Below, piece after piece: positions 17,520 to 24,683 of a stretch of 32,840 nt of DNA. The stretch's first letter is position 1, and each line of letters starts with the position of its first letter. The notes beneath the pieces were generated by a model, which saw nothing but the letters and a program-made list of their open reading frames with translations, had not been told where the DNA came from and searched no databases. Location: positions 1-32,840 of the forward strand of contig DAOKYT010000025.1 in the NCBI GenBank assembly GCA_035326025.1, in the 5' to 3' direction. This DNA comes from Amarobacter sp035326025 (GTDB lineage Bacteria; Chloroflexota; Dehalococcoidia; Tepidiformales; Tepidiformaceae). A program made the position numbers and the translations under genes.

Positions 17520-18059
17520 ATGGACCGAGACCTGGCTGTCCTTCTCCTCATCATCGCACTCAGGGGAGGCGTCCCGTTCCTGGTGTTGCGATGGCAATTC
17601 GCGGGCGGGTTGTTGTGCATCCTGGCCGATGCGAGCGACTCGATCCTGCAGGACGCGCTGGGTGCGGAGCCCCTGAAAGGCCATTACCACCTGGTCGATA
17701 AGTCGTTCGACACGTACTACCTGTTCTTCGAGGCGATCGTGGCCTACCACTGGCTCGATCCGCTGGCGCGATGGGCAAGCGTGGGCCTCTTCGCGCTTCG
17801 GGCGGGCGGCGTTGTGTTCTACGAGCTCACGGAGATCCGGGGCACGTTCCTGGCGACGCCGAATGTGTTCGAGAACTTCTACCTGTTCATCGCCGGGTTG
17901 CGATCGATCGACCCGGAGTACCGCATACCGTCCTGGCGGTGGCTCGCAGGCATCGTGGTGTTCGTCGGGGCGCCGAAGGTACTGCAGGAGTATGTGATGC
18001 ACTACCGCGAAGCAGCGACGTGGCGGTTCGTGAAAGAGAACATCCTGCTCTGGCGGTAG
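17520..18059 (+). CDS. Integral membrane protein of unknown function
   Basis: 179 residues with four or five hydrophobic segments: about 5-30, 60-76 (FDTYYLFFEAIVAYHW), 84-101 (SVGLFALRAGGVVFYEL), 112-126 (FENFYLFIAGLRS) and 136-155 (WRWLAGIVVFVGAPKVLQEY). Acidic patches (ADASDSILQDALG, near residue 37) and aromatic residues at the membrane boundaries are notable. I do not recognise a family. ATG with GGGGGA 5-10 bases upstream. It follows the 43-codon ORF and is convergent with the crotonase-fold gene, which ends 24 bases away. Confidence 0.75.
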   Translation: MDRDLAVLLLIIALRGGVPFLVLRWQFAGGLLCILADASDSILQDALGAEPLKGHYHLVDKSFDTYYLFFEAIVAYHWLDPLARWASVGLFALRAGGVVFYELTEIRGTFLATPNVFENFYLFIAGLRSIDPEYRIPSWRWLAGIVVFVGAPKVLQEYVMHYREAATWRFVKENILLWR

Positions 18060-18082
18060 GCCGGGGGCGAGGCCGCGAACGC

Positions 18083-18910
18083 CTACGACTCCTTCGGCGC
18101 CAGGCCCGCGCGTTCGCCACGGAGCCCCCGGATGGCGAGGTCGACCCCGCCGAGGCGGCGCATGCCCTCGACGCGGCCGCTGCCGCGGTTCTGGGCCATG
18201 AGCATGTAGTCGGAGAGGCCAGATTCGAGGGAGCTCGTATACCCCATCAGGTCCTGCGACTTGTTGGCGGCGAGCTTCGACATGCGGACGGCCATCGGGC
18301 TGTTCTCGGCCACGCGCAGAGCGTAGTTGACCGTTTCGCGCTCCAGTTCGCCGTTTTCGTAGACGCGGTTGACGAAGCCGAGTTCCATCGCCTCTTCGGC
18401 TGTAAGGAAGCGGCTTTCGAACATGAGTTCCTTGGCCTTGCGGGTCCCGATGTCGAATGGGAGCGAGAAGTACTCGAGGAGGGCGGGGAGGAAGAGCGCA
18501 TCGTTCGCGGCAAAGACCAGGTCGACGCAGGCCGCCATCATCCAGCCGGCGAAAATACAGTAGCCCTCGACCATGGCGATGGTGGGCTTGGGAGCGTTTC
18601 GCCACTTGAGCAGCAGATCGAGGTTGTAGTGCTTGAAGTTGTCGTAGAACTCGAGCCCGGCATCGGCGATGCCGCGTGCCTCGCGATCGGCCAGCTGCTC
18701 GGGAGTACCCAGGTCGTGCCCGCTGGAGAAGTTGCCGCCGGCCCCTCGGGTGATGATAACGCGGATGCCGGGGTCGGCGACGGCCCGGTCCATGGCGAGG
18801 TCGTACTCATCGAGCAGCCGCCACGACTGGGCGTTCCGGTAGCGGGGCCGGTTGAAGGTTATCCAGGCGATTGGGCCATCGGTGCTGTAGAGGATGTCTG
18901 TCGGTTCCAT
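18083..18910 (-). CDS. Enoyl-CoA hydratase/isomerase-family (crotonase-fold) protein lacking both catalytic Glu
   Basis: 275 residues, crotonase fold. ITRGAGGNFSSGHDLG (around 54-68) forms the first oxyanion-hole strand, and VEGYCIFAGWMMAACVDLVFAANDALF (114-140) the second. Aligned by eye to rat mitochondrial hydratase, the position of E144 is M124 and that of E164 is L144, so neither hydratase catalytic Glu is present; E146 lies nearby. It is therefore unlikely to be a simple hydratase and may be a CoA-thioester isomerase, lyase or hydrolase of the superfamily. GGGAG precedes the ATG by about 7 bases. TACACT on the minus strand (18942-18947) could be its -10 box. It diverges from tetR with a shared 83-base control region. 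Confidence 0.88.
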   Translation of the reverse strand: MEPTDILYSTDGPIAWITFNRPRYRNAQSWRLLDEYDLAMDRAVADPGIRVIITRGAGGNFSSGHDLGTPEQLADREARGIADAGLEFYDNFKHYNLDLLLKWRNAPKPTIAMVEGYCIFAGWMMAACVDLVFAANDALFLPALLEYFSLPFDIGTRKAKELMFESRFLTAEEAMELGFVNRVYENGELERETVNYALRVAENSPMAVRMSKLAANKSQDLMGYTSSLESGLSDYMLMAQNRGSGRVEGMRRLGGVDLAIRGLRGERAGLAPKES

Positions 18911-18956
18911 GAAGGACTCCCGGGGAGGGTGGTGTGGCCGGAGTGTACCTCCGGGG

Positions 18957-18986
18957 TTGACGTGGGGAATTCATCACGCGTAGAAT
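18957..18986 (+). promoter_or_regulatory. Promoter of the tetR-ABC operon
   Basis: -35 TTGACG (18957-18962), 18-base spacer, -10 TAGAAT (18981-18986). The start of transcription would fall at about 18992-18994, directly at the first ATG (18994), so the mRNA would be leaderless or nearly so. This is the best sigma-70-type match in the window. Confidence 0.65.
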
Positions 18987-19007
18987 TCAACACATGATGA
19001 ATTCTAC
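18967..19007. promoter_or_regulatory. TetR-type operator: perfect inverted repeat plus a third half-site
   Basis: GTAGAATTCA (18980-18989) and TGAATTCTAC (18998-19007) are exact reverse complements separated by 8 bases. A further half-site, GAATTCATCA at 18967-18976, is the exact reverse complement of TGATGAATTC at 18995-19004. The main palindrome covers the -10 box, the transcription start and the first ATGs of tetR, so a bound repressor would block its own operon. The third half-site lies towards the divergent crotonase-fold gene, which may be co-regulated. Confidence 0.7.
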
Positions 19008-19614
19008 GGCAATGACCCGGCGCCCGGGGCGGCGCTCGGGCGAATCCGGGACCCGGGAGGCGATCCTGGAGGCGGCCAGGGCACAGTTCATCGCGACCGG
19101 GTTCCGCGGAACGACGATCCGGTCGGTGGCCAAAGCGGCGGGGGTGGACCCGGCACTGGTCCTGCACTTTTTCGGCAACAAGGACACGCTGTTCACGGAG
19201 GCGGTTCGACCCCCGATCAACCCGGCGGCGCCGCTGCGGGAAGCACTGGAACGTGCGCCGGATTCGGCGGGGGCGGCACTGGTGGGTTTCTTGCTCGACG
19301 CCTGGGACTCGGAGGACACGAACCGGACGCTGCTGGCGATCGTGCGGTCGGCAATGACTGAGGAAGTCGCAGCGAAAATGGTCCGCGAGCAGATCGTGAA
19401 TTCGGTCGCGCAGACGCTGGCTGCTTGCGGGATCGACCGGCCCGAGTACCGGGCGGCACTGGTCGCGACACAGATGGCTGGCATCGCCGTCGGGCGTTAT
19501 GTCGTCGGCTTTCGCGCGCTCGTCGAGGCAGACCGCGGCGAGATGCTCGCGGCATTCGGCCCGTCCATCCAGCGCTACCTGACCGGGGCGCTCCAACAGG
19601 AGGCAGGAGTATGA
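18994..19614 (+). CDS. TetR-family transcriptional repressor
   Basis: 206 residues from the first ATG. The N-terminal helix-turn-helix (residues ~21-68) reads TREAILEAARAQFIATGFRGTTIRSVAKAAGVDPALVLHFFGNKDTLF, the standard TetR pattern with the HFFGNK recognition end. The C-terminal ligand domain is variable and resembles the TetR_C groups of drug-sensing regulators (LVGFLLDAWDSEDTNRTLLAIVRSAMTEE). Alternative starts are the ATGs at 18997 and 19012; 19012 would give MTRRPGRRSG and a short leader. The gene is probably autoregulated through the overlapping inverted repeat. Its stop overlaps the ATPase ATG (ATGA), so it heads an operon with an ABC exporter. Confidence 0.92.
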   Translation: MMNSTAMTRRPGRRSGESGTREAILEAARAQFIATGFRGTTIRSVAKAAGVDPALVLHFFGNKDTLFTEAVRPPINPAAPLREALERAPDSAGAALVGFLLDAWDSEDTNRTLLAIVRSAMTEEVAAKMVREQIVNSVAQTLAACGIDRPEYRAALVATQMAGIAVGRYVVGFRALVEADRGEMLAAFGPSIQRYLTGALQQEAGV

Positions 19615-20333
19615 CCTCGCCAGCGATCGAGATTGATTCCCTCCGCGTTGTTCGCGGGGGCAAGGAAGTGCTCCCCGGGCTATCCATCGGGATGCGGGCG
19701 GGGATAATCACCGGCCTGCTTGGCCCGAGCGGATGCGGCAAGACCACATTGATGCGCGCGATTGTCGGCGTGCAGGTGGTGGCCAGTGGGCGCGTGACGG
19801 TGCTGGGACTGCCGGCCGGGAGCAAGGCACTTCGTTCGCGGGTTGGGTACGTGACGCAGGCTCCGGCCGTGTACGACGACCTGACTGTCGGGGCGAACCT
19901 CAGATACTTCGCGAAAATCCTGGGAGCGGCCCCGGAGCGCGTGGCCGCCGTGGTCGAAACGGTTGGACTGACGGGGTACGGCGAGAAGCTGGTGAGCCAG
20001 CTTTCCGGCGGGCAGCGGGCGCGGGTATCACTCGCCACGGCGCTCTTGAACGAACCGGAGGTGCTGGTGCTCGACGAACCGACGGTTGGGCTCGACCCGG
20101 TGCTGCGCCAGGAATTGTGGACGACCTTCCACGAGCTGGCGGACCGGGGAGCCACGCTGCTGGTTTCGAGCCATGTGATGGACGAAGCGGAGCGCTGCGA
20201 CGAGCTCATCCTCATGCGAGACGGCCTCATCCTGGCCCATGCGAGCCCGGAAGACGTCTTGTCGCAGGCCAACGCGTCCACCGTCGAAGAAGCCTTCCTG
20301 CACCTGGTCGGTGGGAATGGGGATGGGGCATGA
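19611..20333 (+). CDS. ABC transporter ATP-binding protein
   Basis: 240 residues, the ATPase half of an ABC-2 type exporter. Walker A GPSGCGKTT (38-46), Q-loop at Q83, signature LSGGQ (131-135), Walker B VLVLDEP (151-157) and the switch H188 in SSHVMDE are all intact. The tail LILMRDGLILAHASPEDVL, with a short C-terminal extension, matches the DrrA/CcmA-like group. Its ATG overlaps the tetR stop and its TGA overlaps the permease ATG, so the three genes are tightly coupled. Inferred role: regulated export of a drug, lipid or other toxic small molecule. The substrate is unknown. Confidence 0.95.
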   Translation: MTSPAIEIDSLRVVRGGKEVLPGLSIGMRAGIITGLLGPSGCGKTTLMRAIVGVQVVASGRVTVLGLPAGSKALRSRVGYVTQAPAVYDDLTVGANLRYFAKILGAAPERVAAVVETVGLTGYGEKLVSQLSGGQRARVSLATALLNEPEVLVLDEPTVGLDPVLRQELWTTFHELADRGATLLVSSHVMDEAERCDELILMRDGLILAHASPEDVLSQANASTVEEAFLHLVGGNGDGA

Positions 20334-21067
20334 GCCTGCGGATGACGATAGCGACCGGAGTGCGGGTGCTCACGCAGCTGTGGCACGACCTGCGGACGAT
20401 CGGGCTGCTGGTGCTCGTGCCGGTGCTGCTCGAAGCGCTGGTGAAGTGGGTCTACGCCGACCAGGACCGGGTCTTCCAGCGCGTCGGCGTGCCGCTGCTG
20501 GGGATTTTCCCGCTGACGTCGATGTTCCTGGTGACATCGGTGACCATGCTGCGCGAACGGACGTCCGGGACGCTGGAGCGGTTGCTGACGACGCCGATCG
20601 CGAAGTTCGACCTGCTGGCCGGTTACGGACTGGCCTTCGGGACGATCGCGATCCTGCAGGGCGTCGTGGTGTCGATAGTGTCGTTTGGGTTCCTCGGGCT
20701 GGAGGTCGAGGGGCCGATAGCGGGAGTCGTGGCGCTGGCGGTGCTGAACGCGATCCTGGGGACGGCGCTCGGGTTGCTGGTGAGCGCATTCGCGCGGAGC
20801 GAGTTTCAGGCGGTGCAGTTCATGCCGGCCTTCCTGCTGCCACAGTTCCTGTTGAGCGGGCTCCTTGCGCCGCGGGACCAGATGGCCGGCGCCCTCGAAG
20901 CGCTTTCGAATGTACTCCCGATGACGTATGCGTACGATGCACTGACGCGTGTGGCCGCAGGCGATGGGTTCGGTGGACGGCTGGCACTGGACACGGGTGT
21001 GCTGGCCGGGACGACGGTGCTTTCGCTCGCGCTGGGAGCGGCGACGTTGCGGCGCCGCACGCCGTAG
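20330..21067 (+). CDS. ABC-2 type transporter permease
   Basis: 245 residues with about six membrane helices. TSMFLVTSVTMLRERTSGTLERLLTTPI (around 61-88), with the amphipathic coupling region ERTSGTLERL, is characteristic of the ABC-2 family. FMPAFLLPQFLLSGLLAPRDQM followed by LPMTYAYDALTRV is the conserved last third. It forms the membrane part of the exporter with the preceding ATPase, probably as a dimer. Hydrophobic segments near 20-40, 55-75, 103-125, 131-152, 163-182 and 219-240 fit the six-helix topology. Confidence 0.93.
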   Translation: MSLRMTIATGVRVLTQLWHDLRTIGLLVLVPVLLEALVKWVYADQDRVFQRVGVPLLGIFPLTSMFLVTSVTMLRERTSGTLERLLTTPIAKFDLLAGYGLAFGTIAILQGVVVSIVSFGFLGLEVEGPIAGVVALAVLNAILGTALGLLVSAFARSEFQAVQFMPAFLLPQFLLSGLLAPRDQMAGALEALSNVLPMTYAYDALTRVAAGDGFGGRLALDTGVLAGTTVLSLALGAATLRRRTP

Positions 21068-21130
21068 TCCGTGTGCCCGTCCGGCGATGGCGCGATACCA
21101 TAACGAGACATTCATCGCCCGGAGCGCCCC

Positions 21131-22156
21131 TTGGACGCGTACAACATCACGGTTGTCGGCGGCGCCGGCATTGTCGGCCGCGAGTTCTTGAGCCTGCTGG
21201 ATAGCCGGAAGGTCCCGGTGGAGCGCCTTCGCCTGCTGGCGACTGCGCGCTCGGCCGGCAAGGTGGTTGAATTCCGGGGCGAGAAGATCACCATCGAGGA
21301 GACAACGGAGGCGAGCTTCAGGAAGGACGACGACATCGTCTTTCTCTCGGCCTCGGGCTCGGCGTCGAAGCAGTATGCGCCCATCGCCCGGGCGAACGGG
21401 AGCCTGGTGATCGACGACTCGAGCGCCTACCGGATGGACCCCGAAGTACCGCTGGTGATCCCGGAAATCAACGCGGAGGACCTGGAGTGGCATCGCGGGA
21501 TCGTGAGCCAGCCGAACTGCACGACCACGCCGATGGTGCTGGCCCTGAACCCGATCCACCGCGTGAACCCCCTGAAGCGGGTGGTGGTGAGCACCTACCA
21601 GGCCGTGGCGGGCGCTGGCGGAGCGGCTGTCGACGGCCTCCGGGCCGAGACGGCTGCGGCGCTGGAGGGACGGCACGAGCCTTCGGGCACGCAGAAGCGG
21701 GAAATCGCGTTCAATGCGGTGCCGCAAATCGATCTCTTCGCCGAGGACGGCTACACGAAGGAAGAGATCAAGATGGCAAACGAAACGCGGAAGATCCTGC
21801 ACGCGCCAGACGTGGCCCTGAGCGCGACCTGCGTGCGCATCCCGACGTTCTTCGGCCACGCGATGGCGGTGTGGGCGGAGTTCCGGGAGCCGGTGAGCCC
21901 GGCGGAGGCGCGCCGCCTGATGGAGGCGGCGCCTGGTATTCGCCTGATGGATGACCCGGGGCAGGAGCTGTATCCCACGCCGATGGATGTCGCGGGCACG
22001 GACGAGGTGCTGGTGGGCCGGTTGCGGGCCGACACGTCGCTCCCTGGCGGCATCACGTTCTGGACTGTAACCGACAGCATCCGCAAGGGGGCGGCCACGA
22101 ACGTGGTGCAGATCATCGAAGAAGCGGCGCGGCGGGGACTGGTGCGGCGGCGGTAG
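21131..22156 (+). CDS. asd: Aspartate-semialdehyde dehydrogenase
   Basis: Converts aspartyl-4-phosphate to aspartate-4-semialdehyde with NADPH, the branch point to lysine/diaminopimelate, threonine and methionine. 341 residues, normal length. The nucleotide-binding loop is VVGGAGIVG (8-16). The active-site Cys is C130 in QPNCTTT; most relatives have NCST, so Ser is Thr here. The catalytic His is in RIPTFFGHAMAV, and the substrate-binding EIKMANETRKIL is intact. The start is TTG at 21131, chosen because GGAG (21121-21124) lies 6 bases upstream and the protein begins normally (DAYNITVVGG). A TACCAT box near 21098 could be its promoter. It lies after the ABC operon but has its own start signals. 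Confidence 0.93.
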   Translation: MDAYNITVVGGAGIVGREFLSLLDSRKVPVERLRLLATARSAGKVVEFRGEKITIEETTEASFRKDDDIVFLSASGSASKQYAPIARANGSLVIDDSSAYRMDPEVPLVIPEINAEDLEWHRGIVSQPNCTTTPMVLALNPIHRVNPLKRVVVSTYQAVAGAGGAAVDGLRAETAAALEGRHEPSGTQKREIAFNAVPQIDLFAEDGYTKEEIKMANETRKILHAPDVALSATCVRIPTFFGHAMAVWAEFREPVSPAEARRLMEAAPGIRLMDDPGQELYPTPMDVAGTDEVLVGRLRADTSLPGGITFWTVTDSIRKGAATNVVQIIEEAARRGLVRRR

Positions 22157-22196
22157 GCCGGAGGGGTCAGTCTGTTACCAGGGGACCGGTTGGCTG

Positions 22197-22208
22197 AGCC
22201 TATAGGCT
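22197..22208. promoter_or_regulatory. Perfect 12-base palindrome upstream of the SDR gene
   Basis: AGCCTATAGGCT is its own reverse complement. It sits 45 bases before the ATG, just upstream of the CATAAT box (22219-22224) that could be the -10. It is a candidate operator; GC-rich genomes rarely contain such an AT-centred palindrome by chance. Confidence 0.4.
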
Positions 22209-22252
22209 GCGGCTCTGCCATAATGCGCGCCAATACCTTCGGAGTTTCAGCT

Positions 22253-23227
22253 ATGGCATTCACGGTGAATCCCGACAACTTCCGCTTCCCGGCGGAGTTC
22301 TCGGCGGGCGTACAGGGCAAGCGCGTGCTCATCTCCGGCGCGGGCAAGGATGGCGGCCTGGGACAGTCATTCGCGCTGGCGGCGGGCCTCAATGGCGCGG
22401 AAAGCGTGGCGGTGCACTTTCACACTTCCTACGACGACGGCCTGGACCTGGTGGACTTCCTCCGCGGCCAGGGGGTCAACGCGTTCCCCCTCCAGGCGGA
22501 CGTGACAAACATGGGCGACCTCTGGGCGACGCGGACGTACGTCATCGAAAAGATGGGCGGCATCCCCAACCTGGTCATCTGCAATTCGGGCCTCACGGAA
22601 AAGGGCTACTCGTTCGGGCGCTCGCTGCGCGAGGTCGAGGGGGAATCGATGGCGATGCGGCGGGCGCGCGTCCGGCAGGCGTTCATCAACAACCTCGAAG
22701 AGACGCGCCTCGTGCTCGATACGAAGATCGATGGGTTCATGGCGATGACCCACCTGTGGTCGGGCGAGGCGGTATACGCGAATGAGCCGCTGCAGATCGT
22801 GTACATCTCTTCCCGGCAGTCGATCGACCCGGGGGTGAGCGTGCCAGGGTACGCGATCGCGAACTGGGCGGTGTTGCAGCTGCCGAAGGTACTGGCGGTG
22901 AACCTCGGCAAGGCGGCCAGCCTGGTTTCGGCGTACTCGGTGATGTACCCCTTCGTACGGACCGGGATGACGAACGAGTACGCGGAGAACCCGAAGGTGT
23001 TCGGCCGCTGGCAGCCGCGCATGCTCGAGACCTTCGAGGCGGCGGAGGCCTTCATGCAGCTCCTGGCGCAGCCGAGCGACGTGACCAACCAGGGCATGTT
23101 CGAGGTGATGGTGGAAGAGGAGCCGGCCAAGGGCGAACGCGGCGTGAAGGTGACCTGGAAGGAAGTGAAGTTGAACGTGACCGAGGAGCTGGCGCCCTGG
23201 AGCCAGACCCCCCTGACGTTCGGCTAG
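22253..23227 (+). CDS. Short-chain dehydrogenase/reductase-like protein with altered catalytic site
   Basis: 324 residues. An SDR-type Rossmann fold is indicated by KRVLISGAGKDGGLGQSFALAAG (around 25-47), a DVTNMGDL acidic turn and NLVICNSG in place of the NNAG motif. The SDR catalytic Tyr is Y200 (GYAIANWAV), but the essential Lys four residues later is Asn (N204), so the usual Ser-Tyr-Lys triad is incomplete. It is longer than classical SDRs (~250), with an extra helical region (VEGESMAMRRARVRQAFINNLEETRLVLDTKID) and an extended C-terminal end (VKVTWKEVKLNVTEELAPW). The overall pattern recalls the FabI-like/FAS-type ketoreductase branch. GGAG 8 bases before the ATG. The catalytic change makes function uncertain. 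Confidence 0.8.
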   Translation: MAFTVNPDNFRFPAEFSAGVQGKRVLISGAGKDGGLGQSFALAAGLNGAESVAVHFHTSYDDGLDLVDFLRGQGVNAFPLQADVTNMGDLWATRTYVIEKMGGIPNLVICNSGLTEKGYSFGRSLREVEGESMAMRRARVRQAFINNLEETRLVLDTKIDGFMAMTHLWSGEAVYANEPLQIVYISSRQSIDPGVSVPGYAIANWAVLQLPKVLAVNLGKAASLVSAYSVMYPFVRTGMTNEYAENPKVFGRWQPRMLETFEAAEAFMQLLAQPSDVTNQGMFEVMVEEEPAKGERGVKVTWKEVKLNVTEELAPWSQTPLTFG

Positions 23228-23255
23228 GCAACGGGCGCTCGATGTCGAGGATGAC

Positions 23256-23278
23256 GGCCCCGCGCAGTTCGCGGGGCC
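23256..23278 (+). terminator. Terminator-like hairpin after the SDR gene
   Basis: A perfect 9-base-pair stem, GGCCCCGCG-CAGTT-CGCGGGGCC, 28 bases after the stop codon, followed by CTTCC. T-poor, but the strongest hairpin near the 3' end. Confidence 0.6.
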
Positions 23279-23995
23279 CTTCCGGGGGATGCCTTTACCG
23301 GCTCGCCTACATAAACCCGGCGGGGACCGCCCATCGTTCTGTCGCGAGCACGCGTCATCACGACGATAAAACAGGGGCTCGATGAAGGGTTTGTGAAGGG
23401 TGGTTCGAGGCGTCATAAGATGCTTGGAATCGGGGCTGCGGGCGCCTACATTGGCGGCGTTGGAGGCGGGGTGGTCGAAAGCCACCACGCAGGCGGGGAA
23501 AGGCCAATCGGCCTGGAAGCGCCGAAGGCCAGCACGGGAGCCAGGGCTCCCGGGATGGCCACCGCCAGCGCGGTCTCGCCGGGGCGACCTGGCGGGGCAG
23601 GGTGGTACCGGGGTTCGCGGCCGAAAGGTAGCGGGCCAGGGAAGCCCCCGGAGCGCCGCAAGGCCCCGGCAGTGCGCAGCGGTGCAGGTCCGGGCCTCTC
23701 GCAGGCGGGGCACAAGCTCACGCGGCGGGGCCAGGAACCAGTGGTTTTCGATAGACTACCTCCACGAAGCCAAGAGGGCCGCCTTCCACCCGCAAGGGCT
23801 GGAAGCGGCCCTTCGGCATTTCCCGGGAGTCCGCTGCCGGGCACGACAGGGACCGGGGTCGAAGCGCCGCAACGCATCGGGGACGGGAGCCTCCTGTTGC
23901 GCCCCGGGGGCTGAACGGCACATTGGATTTCCCGTTTAGCATGGCGGGCGTAGCATGGGCGGACCATGCCGCCTGCCGGCGCCCCCAGGTGGGTC
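23279..23995 (+). other. Long structured noncoding region, T-box-like 12-mer, no gene
   Basis: About 715 bases without a supported gene. It is unusually rich in hairpins with GNRA-type loops when read on the plus strand: GTCGAAAGCC near 23474, GCCGAAAGG near 23621, GCCGCAAGGC near 23654, and CCCGCAAGGG at 23789-23798. The last closes a ~16-base-pair stem (23775-23812). At 23599-23610 AGGGTGGTACCG matches the first 12 bases of the T-box consensus AGGGUGGNACCGCG. I could not find a complementary CGUCCCU-type strand or a stem I, and the next gene is a small membrane protein, so this stays a motif only. TAGCAT boxes at 23937 and 23951 may be the promoter of that gene. Confidence 0.4.
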
Positions 23996-24163
23996 ATGCG
24001 CACCGCGAACTACGTGTTCTCCGTTATCTCCATCGTCCTGGGGATTGCCCTCATCCTGTTCATGATGACGCAGGCAGTCGAGTGGAACATCGGCGTGGCG
24101 ATCGGCGTGGTGCTGATCTTGAACGGAGCGATACGCCTGTGGTTCGCACAGGATGACCACTAG
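23996..24163 (+). CDS. Small two-helix membrane protein
   Basis: 55 residues from the ATG at 23996, or 65 from the ATG at 23966. Hydrophobic segments at about 5-26 (NYVFSVISIVLGIALILFMMT) and 32-50 (NIGVAIGVVLILNGAIRLWF), ending in AQDDH. It is a small integral membrane protein of unknown function. AGGTGGG (23987-23993) lies 2 bases from the inner ATG, which is close; the outer ATG lacks a ribosome binding site but has a TAGCAT box 9 bases upstream. The stop is followed closely by the universal stress protein gene on the same strand. Confidence 0.65.
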   Translation: MRTANYVFSVISIVLGIALILFMMTQAVEWNIGVAIGVVLILNGAIRLWFAQDDH

Positions 24164-24223
24164 TGCCATGCTTGGGGTGCAATCGATCGAAGCAGGCCGG
24201 CGCCGGGCAGGATAACGAGTCAT

Positions 24224-24670
24224 ATGGTCATGCCGCAGACGTTTCTGGTCCCCATTACGAACTCGCCGGCGAGCCTCGAAGCCGTCGCCGTCGCGTCGAC
24301 GGTGGCCAGGTCCCGGAAGGGCCGGGTCTACCTCGTCCACGTCATCGAGGTGAACCGGTCGCTGCCACTGAACGCGGAGATGGATGCCGAGGCGCGGCGC
24401 GGAGAGCAGGTGATCCGGCGGGCCGAGGCCTTGGCATCGGAGGCGGGATGCTCGGTGACCGGCACGCTCGTGCAGGCGCGCGAGGCCGGGATGGCAATCG
24501 TCGACGAGGCACAGGACCGCGGCGTGGACGCGATCGTGATGGGCATCGGGCACAAGCGGCTTACCGGCTCGTTCCAGGTTGGTAGGACGGTTGACCATGT
24601 CCTGAAGAATGCCACCTGCGCGGTGTGGGTGGTGCGGCAACCGGTGGCGGCGGGCCACCACCACGAATAG
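24224..24670 (+). CDS. Universal stress protein (UspA family)
   Basis: 148 residues from the ATG at 24224 (146 from the ATG at 24230). Single Usp domain: FLVPITNSPASLEAVAVASTVA at the first strand and helix, VYLVHVIEV second strand, then DAIVMGIGHKRLTGSFQVGRTVDHVLKNATCAVWVV. The final block is the ATP-binding region; the classic G-x2-G-x9-G-S/T reads GHKRLTGSFQVGRT with Arg in place of the usual small residue after Gly, so nucleotide binding is plausible but not certain. Cytosolic. It precedes two TrkA proteins in the same direction, and Usp proteins often accompany ion-transport regulators. The ribosome binding site is weak. Confidence 0.85.
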   Translation: MVMPQTFLVPITNSPASLEAVAVASTVARSRKGRVYLVHVIEVNRSLPLNAEMDAEARRGEQVIRRAEALASEAGCSVTGTLVQAREAGMAIVDEAQDRGVDAIVMGIGHKRLTGSFQVGRTVDHVLKNATCAVWVVRQPVAAGHHHE

Positions 24671-24683
24671 CACGGCGGGTACC

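Noticed and set aside
19217..21859. 880-codon minus-strand frame across tetR, the ABC genes and asd
   Set aside because: Low-complexity Arg/His/Pro product antisense to four well-supported genes.
23641..23760. RNase P RNA or tmRNA in the structured region
   Set aside because: The universal GAGGAAAGUCC and ACAGAA blocks of RNase P and the tag reading frame of tmRNA are not present.
23446..24003. Minus-strand 185-codon frame in the structured intergenic region
   Set aside because: Pro/Arg/Gly-rich, no domain, and overlaps the hairpin series; looks like a shadow of GC-rich noncoding DNA.
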